From NCBI RefSeq assembly GCF_028769735.1, contig NC_088179.1, positions 4,027,501 through 4,091,500 on the forward strand: a stretch of 64,000 nt of DNA, written 5' to 3'. Position numbers and translations under genes: made by a program. The stretch's first letter is position 1. Every line of letters starts with the position of its first letter. The notes beneath the pieces were generated by a model. It worked only from the letters and a program-made list of their open reading frames with translations. It ran no database searches and was not told the origin of the DNA. Of the stretch, positions 1 through 9,862 are shown piece after piece. Source of the stretch: Zonotrichia leucophrys gambelii (Eukaryota; Chordata; Aves; Passeriformes; Passerellidae).

Positions 1-461
1 GAAGGTTAATTTATTATTTTATTATACTACATTATATTAAAGAATACTATATATACTATACTAAAGAATGCTAAATATAATGCTAATAATATAGTATCAA
101 TATATAATATAATAGTATAGTATATTATAGTATATATTTTATATATATATAAATATTAAATATAATACTAAAGAATACAGAATGCTAAAAAGATAATAAT
201 GAAAACTCGTGACTCTCTCCAGAGTCCTGACACAGCTTGGCCCCGATTGGCCAAGGAGTGAAAACAACTCACAGCAGAATCCAATGGAACAATCACCTGT
301 GGGTAAACAATCTCCTAACACATTCCAGACAAGCAAAACACAGGAGAAGCAAATGAGATAAAAATTGTTTTCCTTTTCTCTGAGGTTTCTTGCTGCCTTT
401 CAGCTTCCCAGGAGAAAAACCCTGGGTAAAGGAATCATATTCAGAGAATGTGAATGCCACA
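1..461 (-). mobile_element. Solo LTR of an endogenous retrovirus, cut by the window edge
   Basis: Bases from about 180 to 461 match, with few changes, a second copy at 15367-15736, so this is a dispersed repeat. The left 180 bases are an AT-rich run of TATAATA-like units inside the element. Read on the minus strand it begins TGTGGCATTCACATTC and carries an AATAAA near its other end (plus-strand TTTATT near base 12), so the LTR points left. It looks like a passerine ERV LTR; the family name is not assigned. It lies in the last intron of PPP1R7. Confidence 0.7.
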
Positions 462-2023
462 TAACAGCTTAGGATTGCTTCTGTTTCTTTCTGGCACCCT
501 GAATTGCTGAGCTCCTTGGCTTTCCTAGGTCAGGAAATTCAGAGGTGCCCTGTCCTGAAGCATCAGCCCTGTGCCATGTTTGGAGGCTGTGCACAAACGT
601 GCTGATGTGAGAAAATGGAGAAGCAGCAGCAGATGTTGATGAGCTGGCAGGTGCTTTAGCTCTTGTAGAGTCTTTGCATTCAAGGCTGGGAATAAGAGTT
701 GTGTTGTATAATGTCTGTCATTTGGAGTGATTTAAACTCTTGGGCAGATGCTGAGAGAAAAGGAGCTGAAAGCACCTTCAAATGAAGCCCAGCTGGAGTC
801 TGCAGCCCAGGCTCCTTAGATGGTGTTCCTCATCTTGCAGTGTGGCCGAGGAGGAGCCAGCAGTGTTACCTGGCCATGCCTGTCTGTAGGGAGCATTTCT
901 GTTTTTGAGAAGCCCATTTAACTGCCCATTAATCTTTTGGGCAGTAGAGGTGAGGCAGTGCAGTGTGCCTGGTGTGGGGCCTGCCCTGATGCTGTGCAAT
1001 TTCCTCCTGTTTGCCTCTTTGCTGTTGCTGTGCTGATAGGAGGTGTCTGCACTCGTTGCACTTGTACTGAAATGACTTGTACTGAACTGGGCTGGATTCC
1101 TTTGCAAAAACACCAGTGTGTTCAGAGTCCTTTGTCAGAGCAGAGGACTGGCTAAAAGATCTGTTAGCTGAGCACAGAAAATGCCCTCCTGGCTTTGTTC
1201 CAGCCTTCCAACACTGTGTTTAAAAAACTGATTTGTTTGAAAAGGAGCAGGGCAGAATTTTCAATGGAAACCAGTGTTGTATCTCCCAGTTTATATTTTT
1301 TTTCACTGACTGCACAGTTGAAGCCACATAAAAATGTCCTTTAACACCTTAAGAGAATTCAAAATCCTGTCCACTGTGGTAGTCTTCCAGCAGTTTCCCA
1401 GTAGCACATCCCCAATGGAGGGACTGAGATGTCTGAAAGTTGAGTGGCTTGGCTGAAGTAACATTGTGATGAGCTGTAGCAGAATGAAACAATCCAGTGA
1501 GGTGTTTTACATTTTATGTGAAGGTGGCATTGCTGCAGTGACTATCCAAAAGCAAAGGGTGCTGTTGTCTCAGGGTTGGACAGCTTGGGGCCACCTTGTA
1601 GCTTTGCTTCCTTGTTGGGCAGCTGAAGCACTCATTCCTTTGTGTGCAATTGCTGGGCCAACAATGAGGCAGGAGAAGAACCCAAATCAGAAAGCTTGGC
1701 ATTTCCTCTGGAGTGCAGAATCAGTTTTTGCAGGGAAATTTATGTAGGGAGAGAGGAAAATGTTGCTTTTCTTGTCAGTTTGGGACCTTTTCTAATGTTT
1801 CCTGAGAAGTCATTAAAGTAAAGGTGGATGTCACAGTAGAAATAAATTATGATATAAAGATTTCCAGCCCATAAATGCAGAGTGGAGTGGGAGAGGGTGT
1901 GGAGACTGACCTGGTGCCTTGCAGGGTCTCTCTTAACACAGTGCTTGGGCTGGATCTGCTGTCTGAAGGGTGGCACATCTGCCCAGCAGCCAGGACAGCG
2001 TGGGGGAGTTGGGTTTAGTGCTG
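462..2023 (+). other. Part of the last intron of PPP1R7
   Basis: No coding exon, RNA gene or clear repeat was recognised here. The earlier PPP1R7 exons, which would encode leucine-rich repeats, were looked for in the translated frames and not found, so they must lie left of the window. Short open frames on both strands look like chance. Confidence 0.6.
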
Positions 2024-2491
2024 AGCCTGGCATGTGGGACAGGAGAGCTCATCTCAGAGGTTCCAGGACAAGAAGGATCTGGTAGGGAAGGTGTTTGTGC
2101 TGAGCCTGTCTCAGAGGTTCCAGGACAAGAAGGATCTGGTAGGGAAGGTGTTTGTGCTGTGCCTGGCCTGTGAGACAGGAGAGCTTATCTCAAGGCTTCC
2201 AGGACAAGAAGGATCTTGTAGGGAAAGTGTTTGTGCTGAGCCTGTCTCAGAGGTTCCAGGACAGGAAGGATCTGGTAGGGAAGGTGTTTGTGCTGAGCCT
2301 GGCATGTGGACAGGAGAGCTCATCTCAGAGGTTCCAGGGCATGAAGGATCTGGTAGGGAAGGTGTTTGTGCTGAGCCTGTCTCAGAGGTTCCAGGACAAG
2401 AAGGATCTGGTAGGGAAGGTGTTTGTGCTGAGCCTGTCTCAGAGGTTCCAGGGCAAGAAGGATCTGGTAGGGAAGGTGTTTGTGAGCGGTG
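2024..2491 (+). repeat. Minisatellite with alternating 57- and 78-bp units
   Basis: Seven copies of a unit beginning AGGTTCCAGGACAAGAAGG start at 2058, 2115, 2193, 2251, 2329, 2386 and 2443. The spacings are 57, 78, 58, 78, 57 and 57. The longer units carry an extra segment of about 21 bases (CATGTGGACAGGAGAGCTC type). Most lengths divide by three, so several long open frames exist on both strands; these follow from the repeat and are not genes. The array ends about 90 bases before the acceptor of the last PPP1R7 exon. Confidence 0.92.
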
Positions 2492-2582
2492 CCCCGGTAG
2501 CAGTGACTCAGCACCACCACTGCTCTCCTTTTCTTGGGGCTCCCTGTGGGTGTGACCATGGCTCTGTGTGTGTGCTCTGCAG

Positions 2583-2759
2583 ATGAATGACAACCTGGTG
2601 GAGAGCTGGAGCGACCTGGATGAGCTGAAAGGAGCCAAGAATTTGGAGACTGTGTACCTGGAGAGGAACCCCCTGCAGAAGGACCCCCAGTACCGGCGCA
2701 AAATCATGCTGGCCCTCCCGACCGTGCGGCAGATCGACGCCACCTTCGTGCGGTTCTGA
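2583..2759 (+). CDS. PPP1R7: PPP1R7 (SDS22) last coding exon
   Basis: This exon encodes the C-terminal 58 residues of protein phosphatase 1 regulatory subunit 7, a leucine-rich-repeat protein that binds the PP1 catalytic subunit in the nucleus and cytoplasm. It starts after the acceptor TGTGCTCTGCAG and reads MNDNLVESWSDLDELKG, then the C-terminal cap with LETVYLERNPLQKDPQYRR, and ends QIDATFVRF with TGA at 2757-2759. The residues agree nearly throughout with the human C-terminus as I remember it. Only this exon is in the window. The preceding intron carries a minisatellite. Confidence 0.96.
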   Translation: MNDNLVESWSDLDELKGAKNLETVYLERNPLQKDPQYRRKIMLALPTVRQIDATFVRF

Positions 2760-2975
2760 GCCTCCTGCTGCCCTCCCTGCCTCCCCTGCCCTCCTCCAGA
2801 AAATGTCCCAGCAGGGTTTTTTATCCACTCACCATCCCCAGGTCTTCAGTACACTGACACACACAGGGCAAAAAGTCAACAGAAAGCACTGAAACCAGGT
2901 CTCGTGTACAATGCACTCATTGTTTTTGAAATGTTGTTATTATTATTATTAAATCTTAACACAAGAGCCTTCAGT
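2760..2975 (+). other. PPP1R7: PPP1R7 3' UTR and poly(A) signal
   Basis: The 3' UTR is short. An ATTAAA poly(A) signal lies at 2948-2953 inside a TTATTATTATT run, followed by a GT-rich stretch (GTGTGCCTGTGG) typical of a downstream element. The cleavage point is estimated at about 2970. Confidence 0.7.
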
Positions 2976-4486
2976 GTGCCTGTGGTTTTTATTTCGTGGG
3001 GGAGGTGGTTTGCCTGCTCCAAACACCTTTACCAGAAGGTGTTTGCAGCAGGGTGAAGCCATGGGAGGCACTTGCTGACCGCTGGTGACTCTGTGACACG
3101 TGTTCAGGTCAGGAATGTCCTCACAAACACCACCTCAAATCAAGGCTCAACAGTGGCCTGCAAAAAGGTGAGAAAAGATCTGACCCAGGTTAGTTACCAG
3201 GTATACTTGGTGGTACAACATGGGGCTGCAGGGGGAGTAGCCTTTCTGTAATGATGTTTTTAAACAGAGCTACAAGCTCATGAGAGGACTGGGGACAGTC
3301 TGGGGTTAATATATTAATCCAGGTAAGGGTTTGGTAGCACCTTGTTGCAGACAGTGTTTGCCATCAGAAAACCTGAATCACATCCTGCTCCTACTGAAGA
3401 TGGCAGTGTGGTGTTGCTGTCCCTCTGTACCTGTGTTTGATCTGGGCCCTTGAACTGCATCTCTGCAGCAGTTGAAAAACCCTGGGAGGCACTTGCCATC
3501 TGCTGCTGTTTGTCCAACAGCCATGTCATCATCCAGGGGAGCAAGGAAAACCAAGAAGAGTGCTTGAAAATGTGCTCTTGGTGGTAGTTTCATTCTGATC
3601 TGACATGAATTTGTATCTTTGGAAGAGTGGATGAATCCTTCCTTCAGCTGGAGACCGGGCATATTAGGCAGGACAGTGTGGCCGTGTAAGAGATTTTAGT
3701 TCCCCTTTGTGGGCTGTGTTGCATTTGCTCACTGGCAGCTCTGCTGTGGTGGCTGGGCTTGGCTGGGAGCCTGCACCCACCAGGTCACTGAACTGGGAAT
3801 GTGGTGACATGAGTTGCTTTGAGTCCCTCAGAGTGCCACAAGCCCTCCCTGGGGACTGTGAAAGCAGCAGTGTCTCAGTTACTCTGTTCCATGGGTGCTG
3901 TACCCCACACTGCTCCTGGGCTGGCAGCACCCAGCTGGGATTGTGTCCAAAGTTGTACAAACCAACACAAACCGTGTCCTTGTAGGTGTGAGGTGAACAC
4001 GGCACCTAAATCTTCCCTGGTGCCCGCAAATCCCGGTGCCTTGGCCAGGCCCCAGCCCCTGCAGGGTGTGAGGTGGAGTTGCTCCCTCTCGCTGCCTCTC
4101 CCTGAGCCCTCTTTGCTCAGGGCCACCCAGGACCCCACCTCCAGCTCAAACAAAGGCAGGGCCTCCTCCCGGCGGCTTGGAGGAAGGCGTTTCCAAATGG
4201 GGAATGTGCCTGCACACCCCTCCACCCTCCTCCTCCTCCTCTCCCCTCCTGCACCGGAGCCTGATGTTCCCCAGAGGAGAAGCAGCCATCAACAGGAGTA
4301 GGAAGGTGGCACGTCCCACTGTGTCCCCACAGGAGGAGAAGCAGAATTAGGGTAGGAGGACCCCCCTGCCCTGTGCCTGTGCCTCAGACCCAGCTCTGAG
4401 GGAGGAACAAGCAGCACAAGGGCTGGGCAGCAGCTGTGGGGGTAAAAGCTGCAGTTTGGGGCTCGTGTTGGGAGCTGAAGGATAGG
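2976..4486. other. Intergenic or decayed ANO7 region, nothing recognised
   Basis: The synteny predicts the 5' half of ANO7 here. No anoctamin-like peptide was recognised in the open frames, and no RNA gene or clear repeat was seen. Composition is moderately GC-rich towards 4050-4300. Confidence 0.45.
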
Positions 4487-4491
4487 GGCAG

Positions 4492-5115
4492 TGTGAAAAA
4501 TGCGTATTTTATGATTGGCTTTTCACAAATATTAAAATGAATATTATGTGTGTTGTGTTAGAAAGTTATGCTGTATTAATTCTCTTAAGTGGCTTGTTAA
4601 ATATAGTTTTAGGTTATAACATAATGTTAAAATAGACTCTATGCTATGTAAGATACTTTTTTTCCTAAAGAAAGGATTCACAGCGAGATAGCAGCCACAG
4701 GACACCTAAATCTTTCAGGGAAAGAAAATTTATTGCTCCATTATCAGGAAAATCGAACTTCTTCCCTCCTCGCTCAGGCAGGATGATGCCCTCAGGATTC
4801 AGAGGAAGAAGTTGACACTGACCAGACAGAATCCTGTGTTTGAATGCAATTTATGCATCACGTATGAGGTGTATGAATATGCAACAGGTTATTGTTTTTA
4901 AGGGTTAATCCTCTGTTAACATGGGTCCTTTTCAGGCTTATGTTGCCCTGAAAGAGGTACCCGGACTGTCCATAACTCTTTTTTCCTATTGTCTCATATT
5001 GTCCTAATTCAAATTGTCCAACATTTTTATTACTCTAATTATATTGCTATTTTTATAGCCATTTTATTACTATTAAACTTTAAAATTTTAGAAACAAGTG
5101 ATTGGCGTTTTCACA
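4492..5115 (+). mobile_element. Complete solo LTR with 5-bp target duplication
   Basis: The element starts TGTGAAAAATGCG and ends GGCGTTTTCACA, giving TG...CA ends with short inverted repeats (TGTGAAAA/TTTTCACA). It is flanked on both sides by GGCAG (4487-4491 and 5116-5120), a 5-bp target-site duplication. It is 624 bp long and AT-rich, with an ATTAAA at about 5073 near the 3' end. There are no internal genes, so it is a solo LTR left by recombination. The sequence matches an abundant passerine ERV LTR as I recall it; the family is not named. Confidence 0.88.
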
Positions 5116-5120
5116 GGCAG

Positions 5121-6370
5121 GATGGAACAGACCCTGGTGCCTCCGTGCAGCTTTCCAGCAGTGCCTGGCCTGGTGGCCTGTCCCCAGCATGTCCCTCCCC
5201 AGCTCCAACATGGGGCTCAGAGGTGCCTGCTGGGCTCCTGTGGGATTGAGGGGTTTTGTGGCTGTCTGCCAGCAGGGCTTTTCAGGATATGGATGTTTTT
5301 CCTTAGGGAAAATATTCTTGGGCCAGGGAGAGAGGGAAACACGCCATGAAGAGCCCAAGCTTCTAAATATTGCACCACTAAGAGTGTCCTCAGCTGGGAT
5401 CCTCAAAAAGGCTAAGGCCCTCCTGGCAAGGTGGCCCTGCCACCACACTGGGACAGCCAGCTGGGCACATGGTGACCACACAAAGCAGCACAAAAATATG
5501 ATAACACACCTGGAATTGCAGGGAATATTCACTCCTGGACAAGAGGAACATGGCCAATGTCTCCAGCAACAGCTGCACCAGGATGAGTGAGCAAAAAGGC
5601 TTGGCTTGGAGTTTGACTCCTTTCCATCCTGGAGAGGAGGCTGGAGCAGGAGAGGGTCTGCTAGGCTGAGGAGCACAGGAAAAGCCCCAGTGCTCGATGG
5701 CTGGAGCTGGCAGCTGGTCCATACATCATGTTCAGAGGGCACTGGATCCCCAAGCCCTGGCAGGCACCATCCTACTCACCCCACTCATACTATTCATCCT
5801 ATTCATCCTGCTTATCCTATTCATCCTACTCATCCTACTCATCCTACTCAGGTGTTCCAGTCGTTCCCTTTCACGGGACAGCTGCAGTCCTCAGTCCTGT
5901 TAATCAGCTCTCCCAGCTTCTTGCTTCCCTTGCTAGGAACACCCAGGTCAAGTGGCTGGAGCCCTCTCCAGAGCAGACACACCCTTCCCTCAGCTCCTTC
6001 TTTCACTCACAAGACAATGCCCAGTCCTGGAGGAGGGAGACATGCAGGACAAACATAGGGTTCCATCATGAGATCCCTTTCCTTGCCTCCTGGTGTGGGA
6101 AACCATTCCCCAGGAGCTGAGCTGGCAGCAGGACACTGAGAACAGGAGAGATCTGCTGCCATCCACAGGACCTGGAGGAAGAAACTTCTGGACAAGCTTC
6201 ACTCTGCTGGGATACACATAGGAAAGGTACCCAGTGATGTGACTTCAGATTTCCATCCCCTTGTGGTAAATGCAGCCTTGGTTAGTGGATTGTTGGATCC
6301 AGGGGAGGATATGGCCTGCCATGGGGGCCTCCTCCAGGAGTGGAGCAGGGGTGTGATGTGTTTATCTGTG
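5121..6370. other. No gene recognised
   Basis: Apart from the short CATCCTA-type repeat near 5770-5850, no coding exon or mobile element was recognised. Open frames on both strands have no recognisable domain. Confidence 0.4.
5770..5850 (+). repeat. Short tandem repeat of about 9 bp
   Basis: Imperfect repeats of TATTCATCC/TACTCATCC run from about 5770 to 5850. Translation gives repetitive proline/histidine or isoleucine/leucine strings in three frames, which are artefacts of the repeat. Confidence 0.85.
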
Positions 6371-6458
6371 TGATGTGTTTGTGCTCATCTCCTGGGTCAG
6401 CTCTGCCAGGCTGATCCACACCAGCACAGCCGCCCCAGTGCTGCCCACATGCACAGGT

Positions 6459-6500
6459 ACAGGTGCCAGCAATCTTATCTTTTATCTCTGCTGGAGCCAC
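6459..6500 (+). pseudogene. ANO7: Possible ANO7 exon trace
   Basis: The plus-strand frame starting at 6459 reads TGASNLIFYLCWS. This resembles an anoctamin transmembrane segment that in human ANO7 precedes the regions found at 7955-9862. Similarity is short and fades after 6500, where a frame change would be needed. The order is right, but this may be chance. Confidence 0.3.
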
Positions 6501-7204
6501 CTTGTCCCCGCAGCCCATGACTCATCTGGAGAAGGTGGTGCTGAATGCACCCTACACCCTGCCCTGCTCCTGTGCAGCAGCCCCAGCTCTGGGTGCTTCT
6601 GAAGGTGAGGGGCTGAGGTGCCCAAGCTCGCAGGGGAAGGGGACAGTGCCCCAGAGCTCCTGGGTGTGCCACTCTGCATGAGCAGCTGCATTTCTGTGGG
6701 GCTCTGATAAGGTTTGCAGTCTCCTTGCTTTCCAGGAGACCAGAGACCCTCAGTCAGCACTCTTGTCCCATGGACAGCTGCGGAACCTCATTTGGCTTCT
6801 GAGCTTCTCCTGCAGAGCCCCATCCCTTCTCTCCCTGGCTCTTCAAGAGCAGGTTCGTGGTTCTTTGGGCAGGGCTAAAGGACAGGGGAGTGCTGGTGCC
6901 ATGTGAGGAAGGAGCCCTGTGGCAGTGGGACTGTCCCAGCAGAGAGTGGGAGCACCCACATGGCCACAGGATGCCTGGGACCAGGGCAGTGCCAGCTGGC
7001 TGGGGGCTAACTGTCTCAGTCTGGGACCCATTATCATTTTGTCCCCTCTTGGCAAACTGGAAGAAGCTCTGTGTGAACCAGATGAACCCTTCTTTCCCTA
7101 GGGCTGCTCTGGGTGCACTCCTGGGCTCAGAGCCTGGGCTGTCCCCTCACTACCCTGCCATGGCTCCTGCAGCTTTGTTGGCTGTCCCACAAACTCCCTG
7201 AGCC

Positions 7205-7500
7205 TTCAGGGGATCCACAGTGAGGGGTGAGTGCCAGGTGGAGCATTCGTGTTCTGAGGAGGTTAATACGAGTTTAAGACTCCTCCCATGGGACACCTGA
7301 TAAAAGCCCGGCCCCGGGTCTGTTTTTCTCTCTGCTCGGGGCTCTGCTCTCTGGGGCTCTGCTCGGCCTCCCGGGCCTCCGCCTCCTGTCCCGGGCCCCG
7401 GCACGGCGTGAGGGGGAAATAAAATGGACTCCGGTGCTAAACAACGACGAGACTTGTCTCGTCTGTTTCCTCTGCTGTCGCTGAAGGGTTGTGGCCTCCC
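7205..7500 (+). mobile_element. LTR-like block (TATA, poly(A) signal, hairpin)
   Basis: A GATAAAAG TATA-like box at about 7300 is followed by a CT/GC-rich stretch, then AATAAA at about 7420 and a perfect 8-bp inverted repeat GACGAGAC-TT-GTCTCGTC (7446-7463). This order is that of an LTR from U3 to U5. No target duplication or second copy was found in the window, so the ends are estimates. It lies inside the ANO7 relic. Confidence 0.42.
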
Positions 7501-7648
7501 TGGATGTGATCTCATTGCGGCCACACGCTGCTACAAGCGACCAGCCCCTGCACCGGCCTTCCCAGCTGTGTGGGCTGTGGGAATGCCTTCCCATGCTCGG
7601 GGTGCCACAGCAAACATTTGGTTTAGCTCTCAGCAGGCTGAGGGCCCT

Positions 7649-7954
7649 GCTGTCCCCTCAGGACAGCCCAAGATGGAGCCCCAGTGTCTCCTCAGGGCAG
7701 CCCAAGATGGAGCCCCACTGTCCCCTCAGGGCAGCCCAAGATGGAGCTCCACTGTCCCCTCAGGGCAGCCCAAGATGGAGCCCCACTGTCCCCTCAGGGC
7801 AGCCCAAGGGGATGTCCCACTGTCCCCTCAGGGCAGCCTCAGTGTGAGCTCCACTGTCCCCTCATGGACAGCCAAGATGGAGCTCCACTGTCCCCTCAGG
7901 CAGCCAAGGGGATGTCCCACTGTCCCCTCAGGGCAGCCCAAGTGGAGCCCCACA
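7649..7954 (+). repeat. Minisatellite with 34-bp period, nine copies
   Basis: Copies of CAGCCCAAGATGGAGCCCC followed by ACTGTCCCCTCAGGG are spaced 34 bases apart, with landmarks at 7671, 7705, 7739, 7773, 7807, 7841, 7875, 7907 and 7941; one interval is 32. Because 34 does not divide by three, the repeat is open in several frames. The last unit runs into the first clear ANO7 remnant. Confidence 0.92.
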
Positions 7955-8026
7955 GAGCTGGCAGGAGCAGCTTCCCCTCATGGTGGGGAAGCAGATCAGC
8001 ACCAAGGTGCAAGAGGTGGCCATCCT
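7955..8026 (+). pseudogene. ANO7: ANO7 relic block 1
   Basis: After CCCCAC the sequence reads E-L, then with one extra base QEQLPLMVGKQISTKVQEVAIL, and ends at a GTGAGT donor (8027). The shift falls after 7960. The 34-bp repeat abuts directly on the left. Confidence 0.65.
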
Positions 8027-8134
8027 GTGAGTGTGTCCTGGCTTGTCAGGGCTGTCACACATCCCTGAGCTCACACAGGATGCCAAGGGCATGTTCAGTA
8101 GCAGGGGATATGGTGTCCCCTCTGCTTCCTCCAG

Positions 8135-8283
8135 AGAGCTGAAGTGTTGGTGGCAAAAGAAGAAGCTCCTCTCAACCAAGGAGGATGAGGAGGGAGTCAG
8201 CCCTGGTGGAGCAGGCACACAGGGCTGTGGGCCACCAGGGCTGGGGTTCAAAGGGCTGCTTGGTGAATTCCTGGAGAGGGATG
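8135..8283 (+). pseudogene. ANO7: ANO7 relic block 2
   Basis: Following the acceptor CTTCCTCCAG the frame reads ELKCWWQKKKLLSTKEDEE, a variable linker, and then FKGLLGEFLER. This matches the order of the ANO7 loop (basic WWQ segment, acidic linker, GL-DEYLEM-like end). No GT donor is present where the exon should stop. Confidence 0.62.
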
Positions 8284-8485
8284 GGGACTGGCCTTGGGTT
8301 GGGGAGTGCTGAGGGGTGCTGGGAGAGAGAAAGCTGGAACTGCAGGAGTGCCCCAGAGGAAGGAGCTTCCACCCTGAGCAGCCTGCAGGGGCTGGAGAGG
8401 CTGCCCCACTCCCCACAGGATGGGGCTGTGAGATGCTGCAGTTGATGCTGTCATCTCTGTCCCTCCCTGCTCCTTTTCCTCCTAG

Positions 8486-8666
8486 TCCTGCAGTTTGGCT
8501 TCATCACCATCTTTGTGGCAGCCTGTCCCCCTGGCTGCCCTCTTCACCCTGCTCAGCAGCAGGATGGAGATCTCCTGGATGCCCACAAGTGCATCTGTGA
8601 CCACCAGCAGCCTGTGGATGAGCAGGCATGGGGCACTGGCACCTGGCTCTCCATCACCTGGGCAGT
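8486..8666 (+). pseudogene. ANO7: ANO7 relic block 3 with two frame changes
   Basis: After the acceptor TTTTCCTCCTAG the frame reads VLQFGFITIFVAACP. One extra C in the run 8527-8531 shifts the frame to LAALFTLLSSRMEI. A second change near 8573 shifts it to LDAHKCICDHQQPVDEQA and GTGTWLSITWA. These three pieces join in the order of a conserved anoctamin transmembrane segment and the following loop. Confidence 0.75.
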
Positions 8667-9016
8667 GGGGAGTGAGGGGGCTGCAGGTGGAGTAGGGGAA
8701 TGAGGAGAACTCATCTGGGTGTTGCAGGATGCAGTGTGATGAGGGGAGCAGTGGTGCTCAGGGTGGGTCTGCCTGTGCAGGAGGTGCAGCTCCAGCATGG
8801 GCAGTGTGCAGCTGCCATGCTCTGGGCCTTGCTTGGCAACAACTGAAGGAAGAGAACAGATGTCTGCTGTCCCAGCCCAGTGTCATGTCTGGTTTGTCAA
8901 GCTGAGGGCAAGGAGAGAGGCAGAAAGCCATGCAAGCAGCACAGGGCATGAAGGAGGGTCGGGATGGGGTGTCCCCGAGCTGCAGGGTCTACTGCAGCAC
9001 AGCTCCCGACTTCCAG

Positions 9017-9110
9017 GCCTTCCTCACAGCCTTCACCTCTGATTTGCTGCCCCGTGCATACTACAGGTACATCCACAGCAGCAGCCTGCACCTGAACTCC
9101 ACCTTGGTGG
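9017..9110 (+). pseudogene. ANO7: ANO7 relic block 4
   Basis: After the acceptor GACTTCCAG the frame reads AFLTAFTSDLLPRAYYRY, then HSSSLHLNSTL. This is the well-conserved AF-SDFLPR anoctamin segment followed by an extracellular loop with an N-glycosylation-like NST. Confidence 0.72.
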
Positions 9111-9550
9111 ACACACCACGGGACTCTGTGCTGCAGAGCAAAGCCCAGGCAGGCGGGAGCCCCTGCCTCAGCTGGCTCCTCCTTCCTTAGGCTGGGATTT
9201 TGCCTTTCTCTGCCTCTGCCACGCACATATTTTGTTTAGCAGAGCAACTTTTAGCCAGGTCCACGTTGTCCACCCACTTCATTGAGGTGCTGAGACCCTC
9301 ACTCGTGCCAGGGCTGAGCGTGGCTGGACGTGTCAGCGTGCAGGGGGGTGGGAGGGTCACTGGACACCGTGGTAGAGAGAGGGAGGGGCTTTTGTGGAGA
9401 ATAGACTCCACCAGGGCCGGGTTACCTGTGAGACTCAGGTCCCAGCAGAAGCTGGCTGAGGGCTGGCTCTGCTGTGCTCTGGCATGCCAGGCTGGGAGCA
9501 GGAGGAATGCTAGGAATCTCGGTCAGTACCTGCTGCACTTCGCTCCCTGA

Positions 9551-9641
9551 GTTACAGAGCATTCAGGGATCAGGATGGCAGCCTGCCCTTCACTGATGGC
9601 AGCTGCTGGCCATGTGCTCGGGTTTCATCATCACCTCTGAG
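9551..9641 (+). pseudogene. ANO7: ANO7 relic block 5
   Basis: The frame reads SYRAFRDQDGSLPFTD, then shifts by one base near 9595 to WQLLAMCSGFIITSE, ending at a GTACCA donor-like site. In anoctamins the YRAFRD motif precedes a transmembrane segment beginning W-LLA. Confidence 0.65.
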
Positions 9642-9742
9642 GTACCAGCTGCTGAGCACAACGGGGCAGCCCAGGGTGTGGTGCTGGGCCAAGGGTAAGG
9701 ACTCACCATGGCAGCCAACCCACACCTCCCACCCACTTCCAG

Positions 9743-9862
9743 CATTTGGGTTTCCTTACTGGATGTGTGATTGCATAAGTGGTACCTGGCATGCCTGAGG
9801 TTAAGATGAAATGTGAACACTACCTGGCTAAAGAGGCTCTGGCTGTGGAGCAGCTGAGCAAG
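9743..9862 (+). pseudogene. ANO7: ANO7 relic block 6 with in-frame stop
   Basis: After the acceptor CCACTTCCAG one frame reads IWVSLLDV and meets TGA at 9768-9770. A different frame then gives PGMPEVKMKCEHYLAKEALAVEQL (9785-9856), resembling the end of the last transmembrane segment and the KVKREYYLAKQAL-like tail of ANO7. Confidence 0.7.

Larger units (their letters stand above)
7955..9862 (+). pseudogene. ANO7: ANO7 (anoctamin-7) relic, C-terminal half
   Basis: Six blocks in the correct order resemble the C-terminal half of ANO7, a TMEM16-family membrane protein. ANO7 lies between PPP1R7 and HDLBP in human, on the same strand as here. Readable pieces are LPLMVGKQISTKVQEVAIL, ELKCWWQKKKLL, VLQFGFITIFVAAC, AFTSDLLPRAYYRY, YRAFRDQDG with WQLLAM, and KMKCEHYLAKEALAVEQL. 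Several blocks keep splice-like ends, but single-base shifts occur near 7961, 8530, 8573 and 9595. There is a TGA at 9768-9770, and the donor after about 8283 is missing. The N-terminal half was not found. The best reading is a decayed gene; sequencing errors could explain some shifts but not the loss of exons. Confidence 0.75.

Noticed and set aside
1..180. AT-rich TATAATA run as a separate microsatellite or origin
   Set aside because: Comparison with 15367-15736 places it inside an LTR as an expanded AT tract; there is nothing to support an origin.
2034..2743. Overlapping open frames of 144-210 codons on both strands
   Set aside because: They arise from the 57/78-bp minisatellite, whose units keep frame; no start context or domain supports a gene.
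5606..6120. Open frames of 130-150 codons containing THPTHPTH or SYSSYSS strings
   Set aside because: They are produced by the 9-bp tandem repeat and have no domain.
7424..8142. Proline- and serine-rich open frames with PQGSPRWS-like repeats
   Set aside because: They are the 34-bp minisatellite read in three frames.
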